DNA of 44,490 bases. Source: CALCCV01 sp964388665 (GTDB lineage: Bacteria > Bdellovibrionota > Bdellovibrionia > Bdellovibrionales > Bdellovibrionaceae). The stretch's first letter is position 1. Each line of letters starts with the position of its first letter. Below are positions 1 to 8,451 of this stretch, piece by piece. Where the stretch lies: NCBI GenBank assembly GCA_964388665.1, contig CAYMBJ010000032.1, forward strand, positions 1 to 44,490, written 5' to 3'. The position numbers were made by a program, and so were the translations under genes. The notes under the pieces are model-generated. The model did no database searches. It saw only the letters and a program-made list of their open reading frames with translations, and was not told the origin of the DNA.

Positions 1-36
1 AACAACATTTTGATTTAAAAATCAAAAAATTATGAG

Positions 37-54
37 TTTTTCAGGAGCCTGTTA
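37..54 (-). repeat. 18-bp dispersed repeat, copy 1
   Basis: Read on the minus strand this is TAACAGGCTCCTGAAAAA. The identical 18-mer lies at 17322-17339 on the plus strand, where its first three bases are a stop codon, and a 17/18 copy lies at 33631-33648. Function is unknown. The core CAGGCTCCTG is an imperfect palindrome. Confidence 0.6.
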
Positions 55-112
55 ACCCATTTTACTTGATCGCACTAAGGCGAAAAAGCAAGTATTTTGA
101 AAGGATGAATTT

Positions 113-565
113 ATGAAGAAAAGCTTTTTAAAAAGTCAGGTTGTAAATAGCCTAGTGGCCCTTGCCGCTCTCACTTTGGCTACACAGATGGCAAGCGCTT
201 CGAATGGTAAAGGATGCAAAGGGGCAGATTGCCCGTATTCACTTACTTCCCCTACGCTTGGGATTATCAACTCAGCCGAGGATGGTACCATCCCAGCGGA
301 AAAGATTCCAGTGATAACGGCCCAGGCTGAGGCTTACTTGTCTCATGAAAAACAAGAGAGCATTAGCCCGAGGGAAATAGATTTATTAGTGGAATTGAGC
401 GTTTTACTACGGAACGATAGCAGAAACGGGGATACAGTATCCAACGATGAAATTAAACGGCTCTCTAACGCTTTTCGAGATTTGGCATCAGAAGTAACAG
501 CAGGAGATAGAGAAACTATCAGTCTCGATGACTTGCGTGCTGAGGTCGCAAAAGATACACAATAA
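113..565 (+). CDS. Small secreted protein of unknown function
   Basis: This encodes 150 residues that I do not recognise. The N-terminus is a clear Sec signal peptide: KK at residues 2-3, a hydrophobic core at about 10-25 and an A-S-A type cleavage region near residue 29. The mature part starts with a short cysteine pair (GCKGADC) and is then acidic and probably helical, with no further motif seen. The start is supported by GGATG eight bases upstream. It precedes the exported cysteine-peptidase-like gene by 60 bases on the same strand and may be co-transcribed with it. The likely location is the periplasm or outside the cell. Confidence 0.75.
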   Translation: MKKSFLKSQVVNSLVALAALTLATQMASASNGKGCKGADCPYSLTSPTLGIINSAEDGTIPAEKIPVITAQAEAYLSHEKQESISPREIDLLVELSVLLRNDSRNGDTVSNDEIKRLSNAFRDLASEVTAGDRETISLDDLRAEVAKDTQ

Positions 566-625
566 TGGTTCGCAGAACTAAGACCCATAACCATATAATG
601 CCGACAGAGCTAGAGGAGTATTGAT

Positions 626-2512
626 ATGCGTATTATTGGATTTTTTCTAGTACTTGCGTTTTGTGCTCCTATGGCCTGGGCTGTGACCTTTTCTTTGGAC
701 GCTCTAAAGGGCTCACGCCAGGTGGCGATATTGATTGCAGGAGCCAAAGGCATGGGCCCTTCTTCTTTTGGTCATGCTTATCTGCGATTTTCAAAGGATA
801 GTCATGAATGGTCATTTGCAGACCCCGTCTTGGAATTCGCCGCAGATCTTCAGGGAGAGCCGATCAATCTATTTCGAGGGCTTGGATTGGGCACAAAATA
901 TCCAGCAAGAGCCACCCTCATGCCGTACTATACAGTGGTTGAATCAAAAGCTCAAAATGAGGAGCGAGATCTTCATACCTATGTGTTGGATTTATCAGAG
1001 GCTCAAATTGATAGCCTGCTGGAGCAGCTTGAGCGTGTGTCGCGACAAGTGAACTCTGGAAATTCCGTTTCATATGCATTTTTTTCGCAAAATTGTTCGA
1101 CTCTTGTGGCAGATCTTTTGAACCCTGTATTGCCTGTCCAGATTTCTGGTCTTCAGAGGATAGTCCCGACGCAACTTCCAGAGGCACTGCGCAATGCCGG
1201 ACTGATTCGCGAGGAGTTTACTGACCTCTCTGCTAAGAATGAGAGAAAATCCAGAATACTAGAAGATCAAATCGCTTTGAGCAATTCCGCGCGGCAAGCT
1301 TTGCTTCATGGAAATTCTCAGGATCGCCTACTCGTGTACCTGCAATTGTTAAATGCAAATGCCGGGGATCGGGCACAAAATAATCAGGGCCAAAAAGCTC
1401 CTGCCAACGGCAACGCACTAGAGATCGAAAGGTTTGTGAGGCAATTGGTCATGGTTGAAAACACAGAAATTCGGGATTTCGTTTTTGCCTATCTCTCCAA
1501 CCGCCAAAATTATTTTTTCAAAATTCTTGACGTTCCCATGTCTCAAGATTTGGTAGATATAAAAATTCATAGTCTTGCAATGGCTGCCAATTCCAACGTA
1601 TTGGTCACAACCTACGGCGGCAAAAGAAGACTTCAAGGAAGTCAGGTCTCGCGACATGAGTCAAGAGTCTCATTGGATTTCTTAAGAGCAGATCCCCATG
1701 GAAGACTTATCCTGCACGAGCCCGCCATGACAGCAATCGAAACAAATGACATTCAAATTGGCTTTGTGGATTCAGGAAATCTGATTACTGGCGTTTCTGA
1801 TCTCTATATTCCAAGTGCCATGATTTTTAATACTGAGAGCAGAAATCGCATTCAGCTGACTCTTCTTATCGACAAGACGGCCTTTGCCAAAACCAGTGTT
1901 CGCAAAACCATTCAGGATTTTGATCTTCCAGCTATCTCAAATCGTGAAATCGATGGCGGCGTCTGCCTAGCCCTTTCGCTGATTACAAGAATGAGTCTCT
2001 TGAACGCTCGTTACCTGCCAAATTATCCGCGCCGATCAAGCGAATTCTATGAAAACGTTCTTCTGAGTCTAGCTGAAGGGTATACTGTGTTAGTGCCGGG
2101 ATATGCCAATCTGTTTGAGTTGACTAACGACTTGAGGAAAGAGGGTCGCCTTTTAGACCTATTGAAACGTATCAATGGTGCAGGCAATTCATTTACTAGC
2201 AGATTTATGAGAATTTTTGAACATGAAAAGTTTGGACTGAATCAAATAGACACCTTGGTCAATCTTCTCAAAATAGGAGTGCCTATGGAAGTTCAATTTT
2301 TAATTCCGGAAATCAATGGTGGCCACTCCATTGTCGTCTACGATTTCGAAGAAACTGACACTGAATACAAGCTACATACCTATGATCCCAATTGGAAACT
2401 CTTAAAATCGACCTATAGATTCCTCAAAACCACTGGCGAATTTCAAAAGGCTGATGGAAACAATCAACGGACCTACGAAGCGTATATATCGCCTTTGGCT
2501 AGTGAGCTATAG
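626..2512 (+). CDS. Exported protein with DUF4105 domain and a second cysteine-peptidase-like domain
   Basis: This is a 628-residue protein with a signal peptide (residues 1-19, ending A-W-A). Residues about 30-190 resemble the DUF4105 (Lnb N-terminal periplasmic) family: SFGHAYLRF with His50 and QNCSTLVADLL with Cys157, a His/Cys pair as in permuted papain-fold enzymes. The C-terminal part, about 430-600, has its own peptidase-like pattern: GGVCLAL (Cys447), GGHSIVVYDF (His567) and HTYDPNW with an Asp/Asn. This looks like a C39/papain-type triad. The middle region (200-430) is unrecognised. GAGGAG eight bases upstream supports the start. The DUF4105 assignment is fairly sure; the second domain rests on motif order alone. 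Catalytic activity and substrate are not shown. Confidence 0.75.
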   Translation: MRIIGFFLVLAFCAPMAWAVTFSLDALKGSRQVAILIAGAKGMGPSSFGHAYLRFSKDSHEWSFADPVLEFAADLQGEPINLFRGLGLGTKYPARATLMPYYTVVESKAQNEERDLHTYVLDLSEAQIDSLLEQLERVSRQVNSGNSVSYAFFSQNCSTLVADLLNPVLPVQISGLQRIVPTQLPEALRNAGLIREEFTDLSAKNERKSRILEDQIALSNSARQALLHGNSQDRLLVYLQLLNANAGDRAQNNQGQKAPANGNALEIERFVRQLVMVENTEIRDFVFAYLSNRQNYFFKILDVPMSQDLVDIKIHSLAMAANSNVLVTTYGGKRRLQGSQVSRHESRVSLDFLRADPHGRLILHEPAMTAIETNDIQIGFVDSGNLITGVSDLYIPSAMIFNTESRNRIQLTLLIDKTAFAKTSVRKTIQDFDLPAISNREIDGGVCLALSLITRMSLLNARYLPNYPRRSSEFYENVLLSLAEGYTVLVPGYANLFELTNDLRKEGRLLDLLKRINGAGNSFTSRFMRIFEHEKFGLNQIDTLVNLLKIGVPMEVQFLIPEINGGHSIVVYDFEETDTEYKLHTYDPNWKLLKSTYRFLKTTGEFQKADGNNQRTYEAYISPLASEL

Positions 2513-2563
2513 ACCATTACTCCCAGCCAGCCAGCTTGGCTAGAGAAAGCCGAAAAAAACATG

Positions 2564-2969
2564 GGCGAAGGTTTTGCTATAAGCCGGATTCTGTTCAACC
2601 AAAACACTCCCAAAAGTATTCTGAAATTGATGCCCATCTATCTAGAGGCAAAATTACTTTTGCCTTCAAGCGATCTGACCCGGAAGCATGCTCTGGCCGA
2701 GCTTAGCGCTTCCCTATTTGATCTTGCTCCGCGCAGAGTTTGACTGTTTTCACTCCAGCAGCTCCCCGCAAGGCTCCCGTTCCCGCCTTGTGGCTCATCG
2801 CCCTGGACATTCTCTCTGTTCCACTGTTCCTCGCCTTACGACGGAGGGGCGTTACCCCATGCGCTGCCATTTGGAGTCCGGACTTTCCTCCTACTGAGCA
2901 TTGCAATGCACAGTGATTGCTCACTGAACCTTGATTTGGTCAATCGGCGGGCATCCGCAAAACCTTCGT
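2564..2969 (-). ncRNA. rnpB: RNase P RNA (class A type)
   Basis: The minus strand carries the hallmarks of the bacterial RNase P ribozyme, which trims tRNA 5' ends. The 5' conserved block GAGGAAAGTCCGGACTCC is the complement of 2873-2890. GGGGTAACGCCCC follows, then GGAACAGAGAGAA. The 3' block ACAGAATCCGGCTTATAG is the complement of 2578-2595. The 5' and 3' ends form a perfect 11-bp P1 helix, GAAGGTTTTGC (complement of 2957-2967) with GCAAAACCTTC (complement of 2567-2577), which fixes the ends within a few bases. The length of about 405 nt is normal for class A. Three ORFs of 60-73 codons inside it are spurious. A possible promoter lies just upstream (TTGCTT, 17 bases, TATGAG) but is weak. 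Confidence 0.95.
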
Positions 2970-3070
2970 GTCACTCATAACACCCACGGCCATCAAAAGC
3001 AATTCGTCATAATTTCAAATGGTCTGCGCAGCTCTTGTGTATTACATTGGGAGCCTTTGGAGGTAAAATT

Positions 3071-3556
3071 ATGAAAATTGTAAATTCTGCTCTTGTCTCT
3101 CAGTGTTCGGTCTTCTTTTCTGCCACTGTTGCGATTGCCATTCTTTGCGCTAGCGGGCACGCACTGGCTTCGGGGCCAGAGAGCAGCGCTGCTGGAGACT
3201 CCACGGCGCAAATGCAATCACTGTATCCACCAAAGACTGCTGACAAAAGTTTATCAACTCGCCCACAGAAGCCAGATCTCGTGGCTCCAGCCTTTGAAGC
3301 CAAAATCAGTGGGTCGGCACAGCTCGAATGGAAGGCCGCCGCCGGTGCTGATGGCTACCATGTGCAGGTGGCCACTGATCCTGATTTCAAATGGCTGGTG
3401 ATGAACGAAGTTTGGGTTGCGGGAACGAATCTCACTGTTTCTGATCTTAAGCCCGATCAGCACTATTACTGGCGAGTGGCTTCTTTGAAAAAGGGCAACA
3501 CACCTGGGTACACCAAAAGCATGTTTTCAAAGTTGATGTTCTCCACTTATCAGTGA
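3071..3556 (+). CDS. Secreted fibronectin-III-like domain protein
   Basis: This encodes 161 residues from the ATG at 3071, chosen because GGAGG at 3059-3063 is ideally spaced; an upstream in-frame start at 3035 has no such site. Residues 1-32 form a signal peptide ending HALAS. The C-terminal half (about 70-155) reads as one beta-sandwich: a LEWKAAAGADGYHVQVATDPDF strand pattern, then LTVSDLKPDQHYYWRVASLK, the typical Y-x-W-R-V ending of an FN3-like module. No catalytic residues are visible, so an adhesive or binding role outside the cytoplasm is the simplest guess. It ends 30 bases before the nitroreductase start, so the two may share a transcript. Confidence 0.75.
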   Translation: MKIVNSALVSQCSVFFSATVAIAILCASGHALASGPESSAAGDSTAQMQSLYPPKTADKSLSTRPQKPDLVAPAFEAKISGSAQLEWKAAAGADGYHVQVATDPDFKWLVMNEVWVAGTNLTVSDLKPDQHYYWRVASLKKGNTPGYTKSMFSKLMFSTYQ

Positions 3557-3585
3557 GATCTGAATTTGCAAAATCGGAAGGTAAT

Positions 3586-4257
3586 ATGAACCGTGATGAA
3601 ATCCTATCGCTGCTGAGTTGGCGATACGCAGTTAAGAAATTTGACGCCACAAAAAAGATCTCAGCCGAAGACTGGCATGTGCTGGCAGAGAGCCTGCGAC
3701 TTTCGCCTTCTTCTTATGGACTGCAACCTTGGAAGTTTCTAGTTGTTCAAGATACTGAGATTCGCAAAGAGCTGCTCGCACTCTCCTGGGGGCAAAAGCA
3801 AGTTCTGGATTGCTCTCACTATGTGGTGTTCTTGTGCCCCAATAAAATGACAGAAACCCATGTGAGTAAATTTGTGACTCAAACGGCAAAGGTTCGCAAT
3901 ATACCCGAAGCGAATCTTGAAGCCTTTCGCGCGATGATGCTCAAGAACACCGTGCACATCACGGATGAAAATCCAAATGCTTCCTTCTATTGGATGCAAA
4001 AGCAGGCCTACATTGCCATGGGTTTTCTAATGGAGACGGCAGCTATGCTCAATATAGACACCTGCCCAATGGAGGGCCTGGATCCCATCGCCTATGATCG
4101 CGCACTCAAGCTCAATGGCAATGGCCCAGAGGGTTCTGTCAATAACGGTTGGCGCACCATTGCCTCAGTGGCCCTGGGCTACCGCGCCGCTGACGATAAG
4201 ACTCAGCATTTAAAGAAGGTTCGCTTTGATAAGGATGAGATCATAGAGTTCATTTGA
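3586..4257 (+). CDS. NfsB-like nitroreductase family NAD(P)H oxidoreductase
   Basis: This 223-residue protein belongs to the FMN-dependent nitroreductase family, cytoplasmic enzymes that reduce nitro compounds, quinones or flavins with NAD(P)H. RYAVKKFDATKKIS at the N-terminus and LRLSPSSYGLQPWKFLVV match the FMN-binding region of NfsB. The MEGLDP segment matches the family segment P-x-E-G-F-D near the flavin. The length is close to the family norm of about 217. The start at 3586 follows GGAAGG at 3576-3581; the in-frame GTG at 3553 overlaps the previous stop and lacks a site. The physiological substrate cannot be told from sequence. Confidence 0.9.
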   Translation: MNRDEILSLLSWRYAVKKFDATKKISAEDWHVLAESLRLSPSSYGLQPWKFLVVQDTEIRKELLALSWGQKQVLDCSHYVVFLCPNKMTETHVSKFVTQTAKVRNIPEANLEAFRAMMLKNTVHITDENPNASFYWMQKQAYIAMGFLMETAAMLNIDTCPMEGLDPIAYDRALKLNGNGPEGSVNNGWRTIASVALGYRAADDKTQHLKKVRFDKDEIIEFI

Positions 4258-4324
4258 GCTCCATGACCTCGATCATTTTGACGATCTCGACGATCTCCAT
4301 TGTCTCGAACATCTCGATAAATGT

Positions 4325-5521
4325 CTACTCAGGCTTCCAGTTGTGAATTCCAAACTCGTAGGCAAATACAAAAGCAACTTTTGAAAACATCAATGAGTGT
4401 TCAAAATTGCTAGTGCTAGAAATCACATCGCTGGTTGAGTGAATTTTGCGATTGTAGTTTTTGCCTTCGGCCTCAAATGGAAACACGGTTGGATAACCAT
4501 TTCGAAACCACGAAGCATGGTCACTGCAGGCATAGCCACAGTCTGTTTCGGTCATGCGCGCGCCCACATAGACGCGATTGATTTCAGTCAAGAAACTGCG
4601 CAGCCATGGCGAGGTGTAATCCGAAATGCTCCCCATCACAAATTCGCCTGCGGCTGGAAATAGCGTCATATCCAGTTGCATGGCCGCAACGACGTTTTTC
4701 CCTTGGTCGCGGTAGCTGGAGGCCACCTCAGCCGAACCTAACAGCCCAGCCTCTTCGCCCGCATACCAATAGAACTCAATTGTTCGCTCAGGCTGCACAT
4801 TCATACTGATAAAGCCAATCATTGCCTGCAAAATATTTGCAGAACCCGAAGCATTGTCGTCTGCTCCCGGAGCTTTTGTCGGCGCAAACTGCACAATAGA
4901 ATCGAAGTGACCACCAAGAACCACGATCTCCTCAGGATGAGTTTTGCCAGTCAAAGTCACGCGAATGGTCTTTTGTGGTGTGCGACGATGATCGATTGTC
5001 TCAATGGATTTGCTGTAGGGATAGCTTGCCAAAATTCCCTCGAGCTTTTTCACCATGTCCTCAACGTGAACGTTGGGTTCGCGCAAATTGTGATAGCGAC
5101 TCGGATAGGATGACAGCCAAGTCACCGTTTCCACCAAATCAGCAGATTTCATGCCTTCAATGACCTTGCGCACCTCTGTGCGATCAGGGATCGCCAAAGG
5201 AATCGAACTCATAGCTCTGGCCTGTCGCTCGACTTTCATTATTGAACGGTTGAGTGTGCTCAGGACCTCTGGACCTTCTACCAGTTCGAAGGCGCCGCAC
5301 TTGCCAATTTGATGGCCAAACTCGTGAATACGAGAAAGCTGAAAGGCATCGACGGTGGCATAACCCACTTTATTGTCCACTGTAGAATGCTCAGATTGAA
5401 TTCCCAAATGCTTGAGCAGTGACTCATCTGCCAAAATTCGGTACTCAGCCGGCCCCCCAGCCTGCGCCCCTATGGACATTGATAGTATCGCGCCCCAGAC
5501 CAAAATGTGATTTTTAATCAT
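4325..5521 (-). CDS. Exported M28-family zinc aminopeptidase
   Basis: This encodes 398 residues from the ATG at 5521, preferred over the ATG at 5533 because GGAGGGG lies between the two at Shine-Dalgarno distance from the second. A signal peptide (about 1-22, ending AQA) directs export. The M28 metal-site motifs occur in order: GGHFDS (His205, Asp207), PGADDNASG (Asp221/222), AGEEAGLLGS (the Glu pair), LDM, and DHASWFRNG (the last His). They bind two zinc ions and remove N-terminal amino acids from peptides. An N-terminal region of about 120 residues precedes the catalytic domain. It is convergent with the nitroreductase gene; the 67 bases between them carry a degenerate ATCTCGA repeat but no clear terminator. 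Confidence 0.9.
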   Translation of the reverse strand: MIKNHILVWGAILSMSIGAQAGGPAEYRILADESLLKHLGIQSEHSTVDNKVGYATVDAFQLSRIHEFGHQIGKCGAFELVEGPEVLSTLNRSIMKVERQARAMSSIPLAIPDRTEVRKVIEGMKSADLVETVTWLSSYPSRYHNLREPNVHVEDMVKKLEGILASYPYSKSIETIDHRRTPQKTIRVTLTGKTHPEEIVVLGGHFDSIVQFAPTKAPGADDNASGSANILQAMIGFISMNVQPERTIEFYWYAGEEAGLLGSAEVASSYRDQGKNVVAAMQLDMTLFPAAGEFVMGSISDYTSPWLRSFLTEINRVYVGARMTETDCGYACSDHASWFRNGYPTVFPFEAEGKNYNRKIHSTSDVISSTSNFEHSLMFSKVAFVFAYEFGIHNWKPE

Positions 5522-5721
5522 CTTCCCCTCCATGGATGATTTCGCCCAAAAAATTTGAGCTTTCTTTCTTACCTTCCATTTCCGAACTAGATGAAGGTTT
5601 TGTCCATATAAAAATACTTAAATCTCAGTGAAAAATGAACATATACCACTAGGAGCGACATGATTCGCCTCAATTGAGGTCCTATCCTATTGTTTTTATA
5701 TACTTATTTTCTGGCTCCCAC

Positions 5722-5774
5722 ATAGTACTATGATAGAACCAATTGTTCTGCTATTATAGTACTATGAAAGAACC
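5722..5774. promoter_or_regulatory. Duplicated operator of the MNT/HEPN operon
   Basis: Two 19-bp direct repeats, ATAGTACTATGATAGAACC (5722-5740) and ATAGTACTATGAAAGAACC (5756-5774), differ at one base and are 34 bp apart. Each begins with the perfect palindrome ATAGTACTAT. Between them AGAAC (5735-5739) and GTTCT (5745-5749) form a further inverted repeat. The start codon of the antitoxin gene (5764-5766) lies inside the second copy. The ATG of the first copy opens a nine-codon reading frame (5730-5759, M-I-E-P-I-V-L-L-L). No Shine-Dalgarno is visible, and TATTAT at 5752-5757 could be a -10 box, so the mRNA may be leaderless (inference). Binding by the RHH domain of the downstream protein is the obvious model. 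Confidence 0.6.
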
Positions 5775-6330
5775 TTCTGGCAAATTCGTACTTCGAGTGG
5801 ATCCTCAGCTCCATGCTCAATTGCGTGATGAGGCCGAATCTCAAAGTCTATCGCTGAATCAATGGATTGTGGCGCAATTGCAGAAGAGACCAACCACATT
5901 GAAGGGGCCGGAACTGCAATTGGTAGAGGAAATCAAAAAAGTTTTTGGCGACGACCTTCTTGGGGTGGTGCTATTTGGCTCAGCCGTTCGGCAAGAAGTG
6001 CGAAGCACCTCAGACATCGACATTCTCATAGTCCTCGACCATAGCCATCCTATCAATCGCACTCTGTATCAGGTTTGGGATGCAAAGATTTGTCCAATTG
6101 TGGGCGCAAGAATTTCTCCTCAATTCAGCCATCGCCCTTCAGGTAAATCCCCCTCCAGTCTCTGGCTTGAAATTGCAATGGAGGGAGAAATTTTGTTTGA
6201 TAAGAAAAATATTATCAAAAAAGAACTTAGAAAAATTCGGGAGCGAATTGCCTTTGGCGAATTTGTAAGAAAGCTCAGCCACGGTCATCCCTATTGGGTC
6301 CATCAGAAAGTGAAGCCAGATGCAAAATAA
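5764..6330 (+). CDS. Antitoxin: HicB-type RHH domain fused to an MNT nucleotidyltransferase domain
   Basis: This encodes 188 residues from the ATG at 5764; the open frame extends to a TTG at 5743, but MKEPSGKF is the natural beginning. Residues 5-37 (FVLRVDPQLHAQLRDEA, SLNQWIVAQL) match the ribbon-helix-helix DNA-binding module found at the end of HicB antitoxins. Residues about 50-140 form a minimal nucleotidyltransferase domain with VVLFGSAVRQE followed by STSDIDILIVL, the G-S-x10-D-x-D motif that binds Mg-ATP. In MNT/HEPN toxin-antitoxin pairs the MNT partner neutralises the HEPN RNase, in some systems by adenylylating it. The gene overlaps the HEPN gene by 11 bases. The fused DNA-binding domain suggests self-repression through the repeats upstream. 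Confidence 0.85.
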   Translation: MKEPSGKFVLRVDPQLHAQLRDEAESQSLSLNQWIVAQLQKRPTTLKGPELQLVEEIKKVFGDDLLGVVLFGSAVRQEVRSTSDIDILIVLDHSHPINRTLYQVWDAKICPIVGARISPQFSHRPSGKSPSSLWLEIAMEGEILFDKKNIIKKELRKIRERIAFGEFVRKLSHGHPYWVHQKVKPDAK

Positions 6331-6742
6331 ATCACTCGCATTCGACTATATTCAAAGAGGAAAGAAGAGACTCTCCGCGCTCAATGCATTGTACAATGAA
6401 GAAGCGTGGGCAGATGTTGTCCGCGAGTCTCAAGAGGTCGTCGAATTGTCTTTAAAAGCTTTGCTGAGACACTTCCACATTGAAGTTCCAAGAATACATG
6501 ATGTTTCCGGCATCCTAGAAGAGGAGCGGGAGCGCTTTCCGCCCAAAGTGCAAAAAAATCTTGAAAAGTACATGCTGATTTCTAGAACTTTGAGACGAGA
6601 CCGTGAATTGGCATTCTATGGAAGTGAAGACTTAACTCCGATGGAATTTTACAAAAAGGCAGACGCTGATTCCGCCAAGTCTTCAGCGGAGTGGGTCGTG
6701 CAAACCTTGCTGTTGGTGATTAAAGAAACTGAACCAAGTTAG
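6320..6742 (+). CDS. HEPN-domain protein, toxin partner
   Basis: This all-helical 140-residue protein has a HEPN domain pattern: a first helix with FDYIQRGKKRLSALNALY, then WADVVRESQEVVELSLKALLRHFHIEVPRIHDVSGIL, where the H-D-(V/I) and L-K-A-L-L features are typical. HEPN toxins usually cut RNA through R-x4-6-H. Here the corresponding stretch near residues 93-100 reads RELAFYG and has no histidine at the expected place, so RNase activity is doubtful or uses another residue. Translation is probably coupled to the MNT gene through the 11-base overlap. The pair is small, tightly linked and adjacent to an operator-like repeat, as expected of a toxin-antitoxin module. Confidence 0.8.
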   Translation: MQNKSLAFDYIQRGKKRLSALNALYNEEAWADVVRESQEVVELSLKALLRHFHIEVPRIHDVSGILEEERERFPPKVQKNLEKYMLISRTLRRDRELAFYGSEDLTPMEFYKKADADSAKSSAEWVVQTLLLVIKETEPS

Positions 6743-6859
6743 AAGAGCCTCCGTGAGCTTTTACATTGAGACCAAAGATTAACTGGACGGACTCCTAGCG
6801 ACCAGAATGCGCTCCCTTGTCTCTTGCAAATTTGCTTCAGATGGGGTCTAAGAGCCTTG

Positions 6860-8422
6860 ATGCAAAAAGACTTTATTCTCTCCACATTGACGGCCACCTA
6901 TCAACACCCCTCTTTAGGGCTCAGGTACCTTTTTGCCAATCTCAAGGAGTTCCAAGAGCGTTGTGTGATCAAAGAGTACACCATCAAACAGAATCCACTC
7001 TGGATTGCCGAGAGCTTGTTGGCACATTCTCCAAAGGTGATTGGCTTTGGCGTTTACATCTGGAATCGGGAGCAGACCCAAGCGGTTGTAGAAATTATAA
7101 AAAAGGTTTGTCCGCAGATCAAATTGATATTGGGTGGACCTGAGGTGAGTTTTGAAACCTCCCTTTACTCACCATTAGTGGAATTCGCTGATTTTGTTAT
7201 TGGCGGTGAGGCCGATCTTGCCTTTTATGATTTGCTAGCTCGACTTGAGAGAGGCGAAGCTGACGTGCCAAAGCTGAGCAAAGCGCCACTTCCTGAAATT
7301 GGCTCGATCAACCTGCCTTACAGCACCTATACAGATGAAGACATCTTGAATCGCAACATTTATGTGGAGGCCTCCCGCGGCTGTCCCTTTAAGTGTGAGT
7401 ATTGCCTTTCTTCTCTGGATCTAAAAGTGCGTAACTTTGCCCTCGATGGCTTTTTGGCGGAGCTTGATAGACTCATTGAGCGAGGCGCTACCAATTTTAA
7501 ATTTATTGATCGCACTTTTAATCTGAGTCCGCCCACATGCCAGGCCATATTGAAGTTTTTTCTTCAGCATCTTGATAAGAATTTATTTTTACATTTTGAA
7601 ATGGTTCCTGATCGTTTGCCTGAAGATCTAAAGCCTCTGTTGAGCCAATTTCCAAAAGGATCCCTGCAATTTGAAATTGGCATTCAAACGCTCAATCCTC
7701 AAGTGGCCAAGAATGTTTCGCGACGAACGGACCTCATTAAGGCTGAAGCCAATATTCGCTATTTGCGGGAGAGCTCGCCGGTGCATATGCATGCCGATCT
7801 GATTGTTGGACTTCCGGGTGAAGACTTCGCCAGTTTTGGACGCGGTTTTGATTTGCTGTACTCGTGGGGGCCCCACGAAATTCAAGTGGGCATTTTAAAG
7901 AAACTCAAAGGAACTCCCATTGTTCGGCACGACGACCAGTTCAAGATGCAGTACTGTGAAACGCAGCCCTATCAAATACTCCAAACTGCAGACATGAGCT
8001 TTGCTGAAATCAATCTCCTAGTGCGCTTTGCAAAGTATTGGGATCTGTTTGCCAACTCTGGGCGCTTTACCCATTTTATGCAGCAACTTCAATCGGTACA
8101 GCTGTCTCATTTTGAAGGAAGCTTGTTTTTTTGCTTTCTTGATTTCTCGCAATTTGTTTTTGCAAAGACTCAGGAGACTCACTCCATTTCTTTTGAAAAT
8201 CAGATGCGGCTCGCCTTTGAATACCTGACACAGCACTGTGATATTGCTGTTGAAGTCGCAAGGACTGAGTTGTCAAAGGATTACCTGCAGGTGCAGCCCA
8301 AGCGCCTACCGCGATTTTTAGCCACAACAGGCGTGCACTCTACAAACACCGAAGGCATCCAGACTCGCAATCTCAGTCTGCGGCGGCGGCAAGACGCCCA
8401 TGCACAGACCAATAGGGCGTGA
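6860..8422 (+). CDS. B12-binding domain radical SAM protein (DUF4080-like)
   Basis: This encodes 520 residues from the ATG at 6860; a TTG 36 bases upstream is possible, but homologues start about here with a T-x-N/T-A-x-Y-x-H-x-S-L-G-L-R-Y-L pattern, seen as LTATYQHPSLGLRYL. Residues 1-140 are a cobalamin-binding-like Rossmann domain (VIGFGVYIWN, LILGGPEVSFE). The radical SAM core begins near residue 175 with ASRGCPFKCEYCLSS, the CxxxCxxC cluster site that cleaves S-adenosylmethionine. LIVGLPGED, the usual barrel motif, follows. The C-terminal 150 residues resemble the DUF4080 tail. Reaction and substrate are unknown; such enzymes often methylate or rearrange unactivated carbons. It stands alone, so context gives no pathway. 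Confidence 0.88.
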   Translation: MQKDFILSTLTATYQHPSLGLRYLFANLKEFQERCVIKEYTIKQNPLWIAESLLAHSPKVIGFGVYIWNREQTQAVVEIIKKVCPQIKLILGGPEVSFETSLYSPLVEFADFVIGGEADLAFYDLLARLERGEADVPKLSKAPLPEIGSINLPYSTYTDEDILNRNIYVEASRGCPFKCEYCLSSLDLKVRNFALDGFLAELDRLIERGATNFKFIDRTFNLSPPTCQAILKFFLQHLDKNLFLHFEMVPDRLPEDLKPLLSQFPKGSLQFEIGIQTLNPQVAKNVSRRTDLIKAEANIRYLRESSPVHMHADLIVGLPGEDFASFGRGFDLLYSWGPHEIQVGILKKLKGTPIVRHDDQFKMQYCETQPYQILQTADMSFAEINLLVRFAKYWDLFANSGRFTHFMQQLQSVQLSHFEGSLFFCFLDFSQFVFAKTQETHSISFENQMRLAFEYLTQHCDIAVEVARTELSKDYLQVQPKRLPRFLATTGVHSTNTEGIQTRNLSLRRRQDAHAQTNRA

Positions 8423-8451
8423 GTCGAGGCTGCACCGCTTAATTGATGTGG

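Noticed and set aside
2561..2924. Three short open frames of 60-73 codons
   Set aside because: They lie inside the RNase P RNA gene and cut across its conserved structural blocks.
4258..4324. Degenerate ATCTCGA-type repeats between two convergent genes
   Set aside because: Units vary in length and sequence and form no stable hairpin; too weak to call a repeat element.
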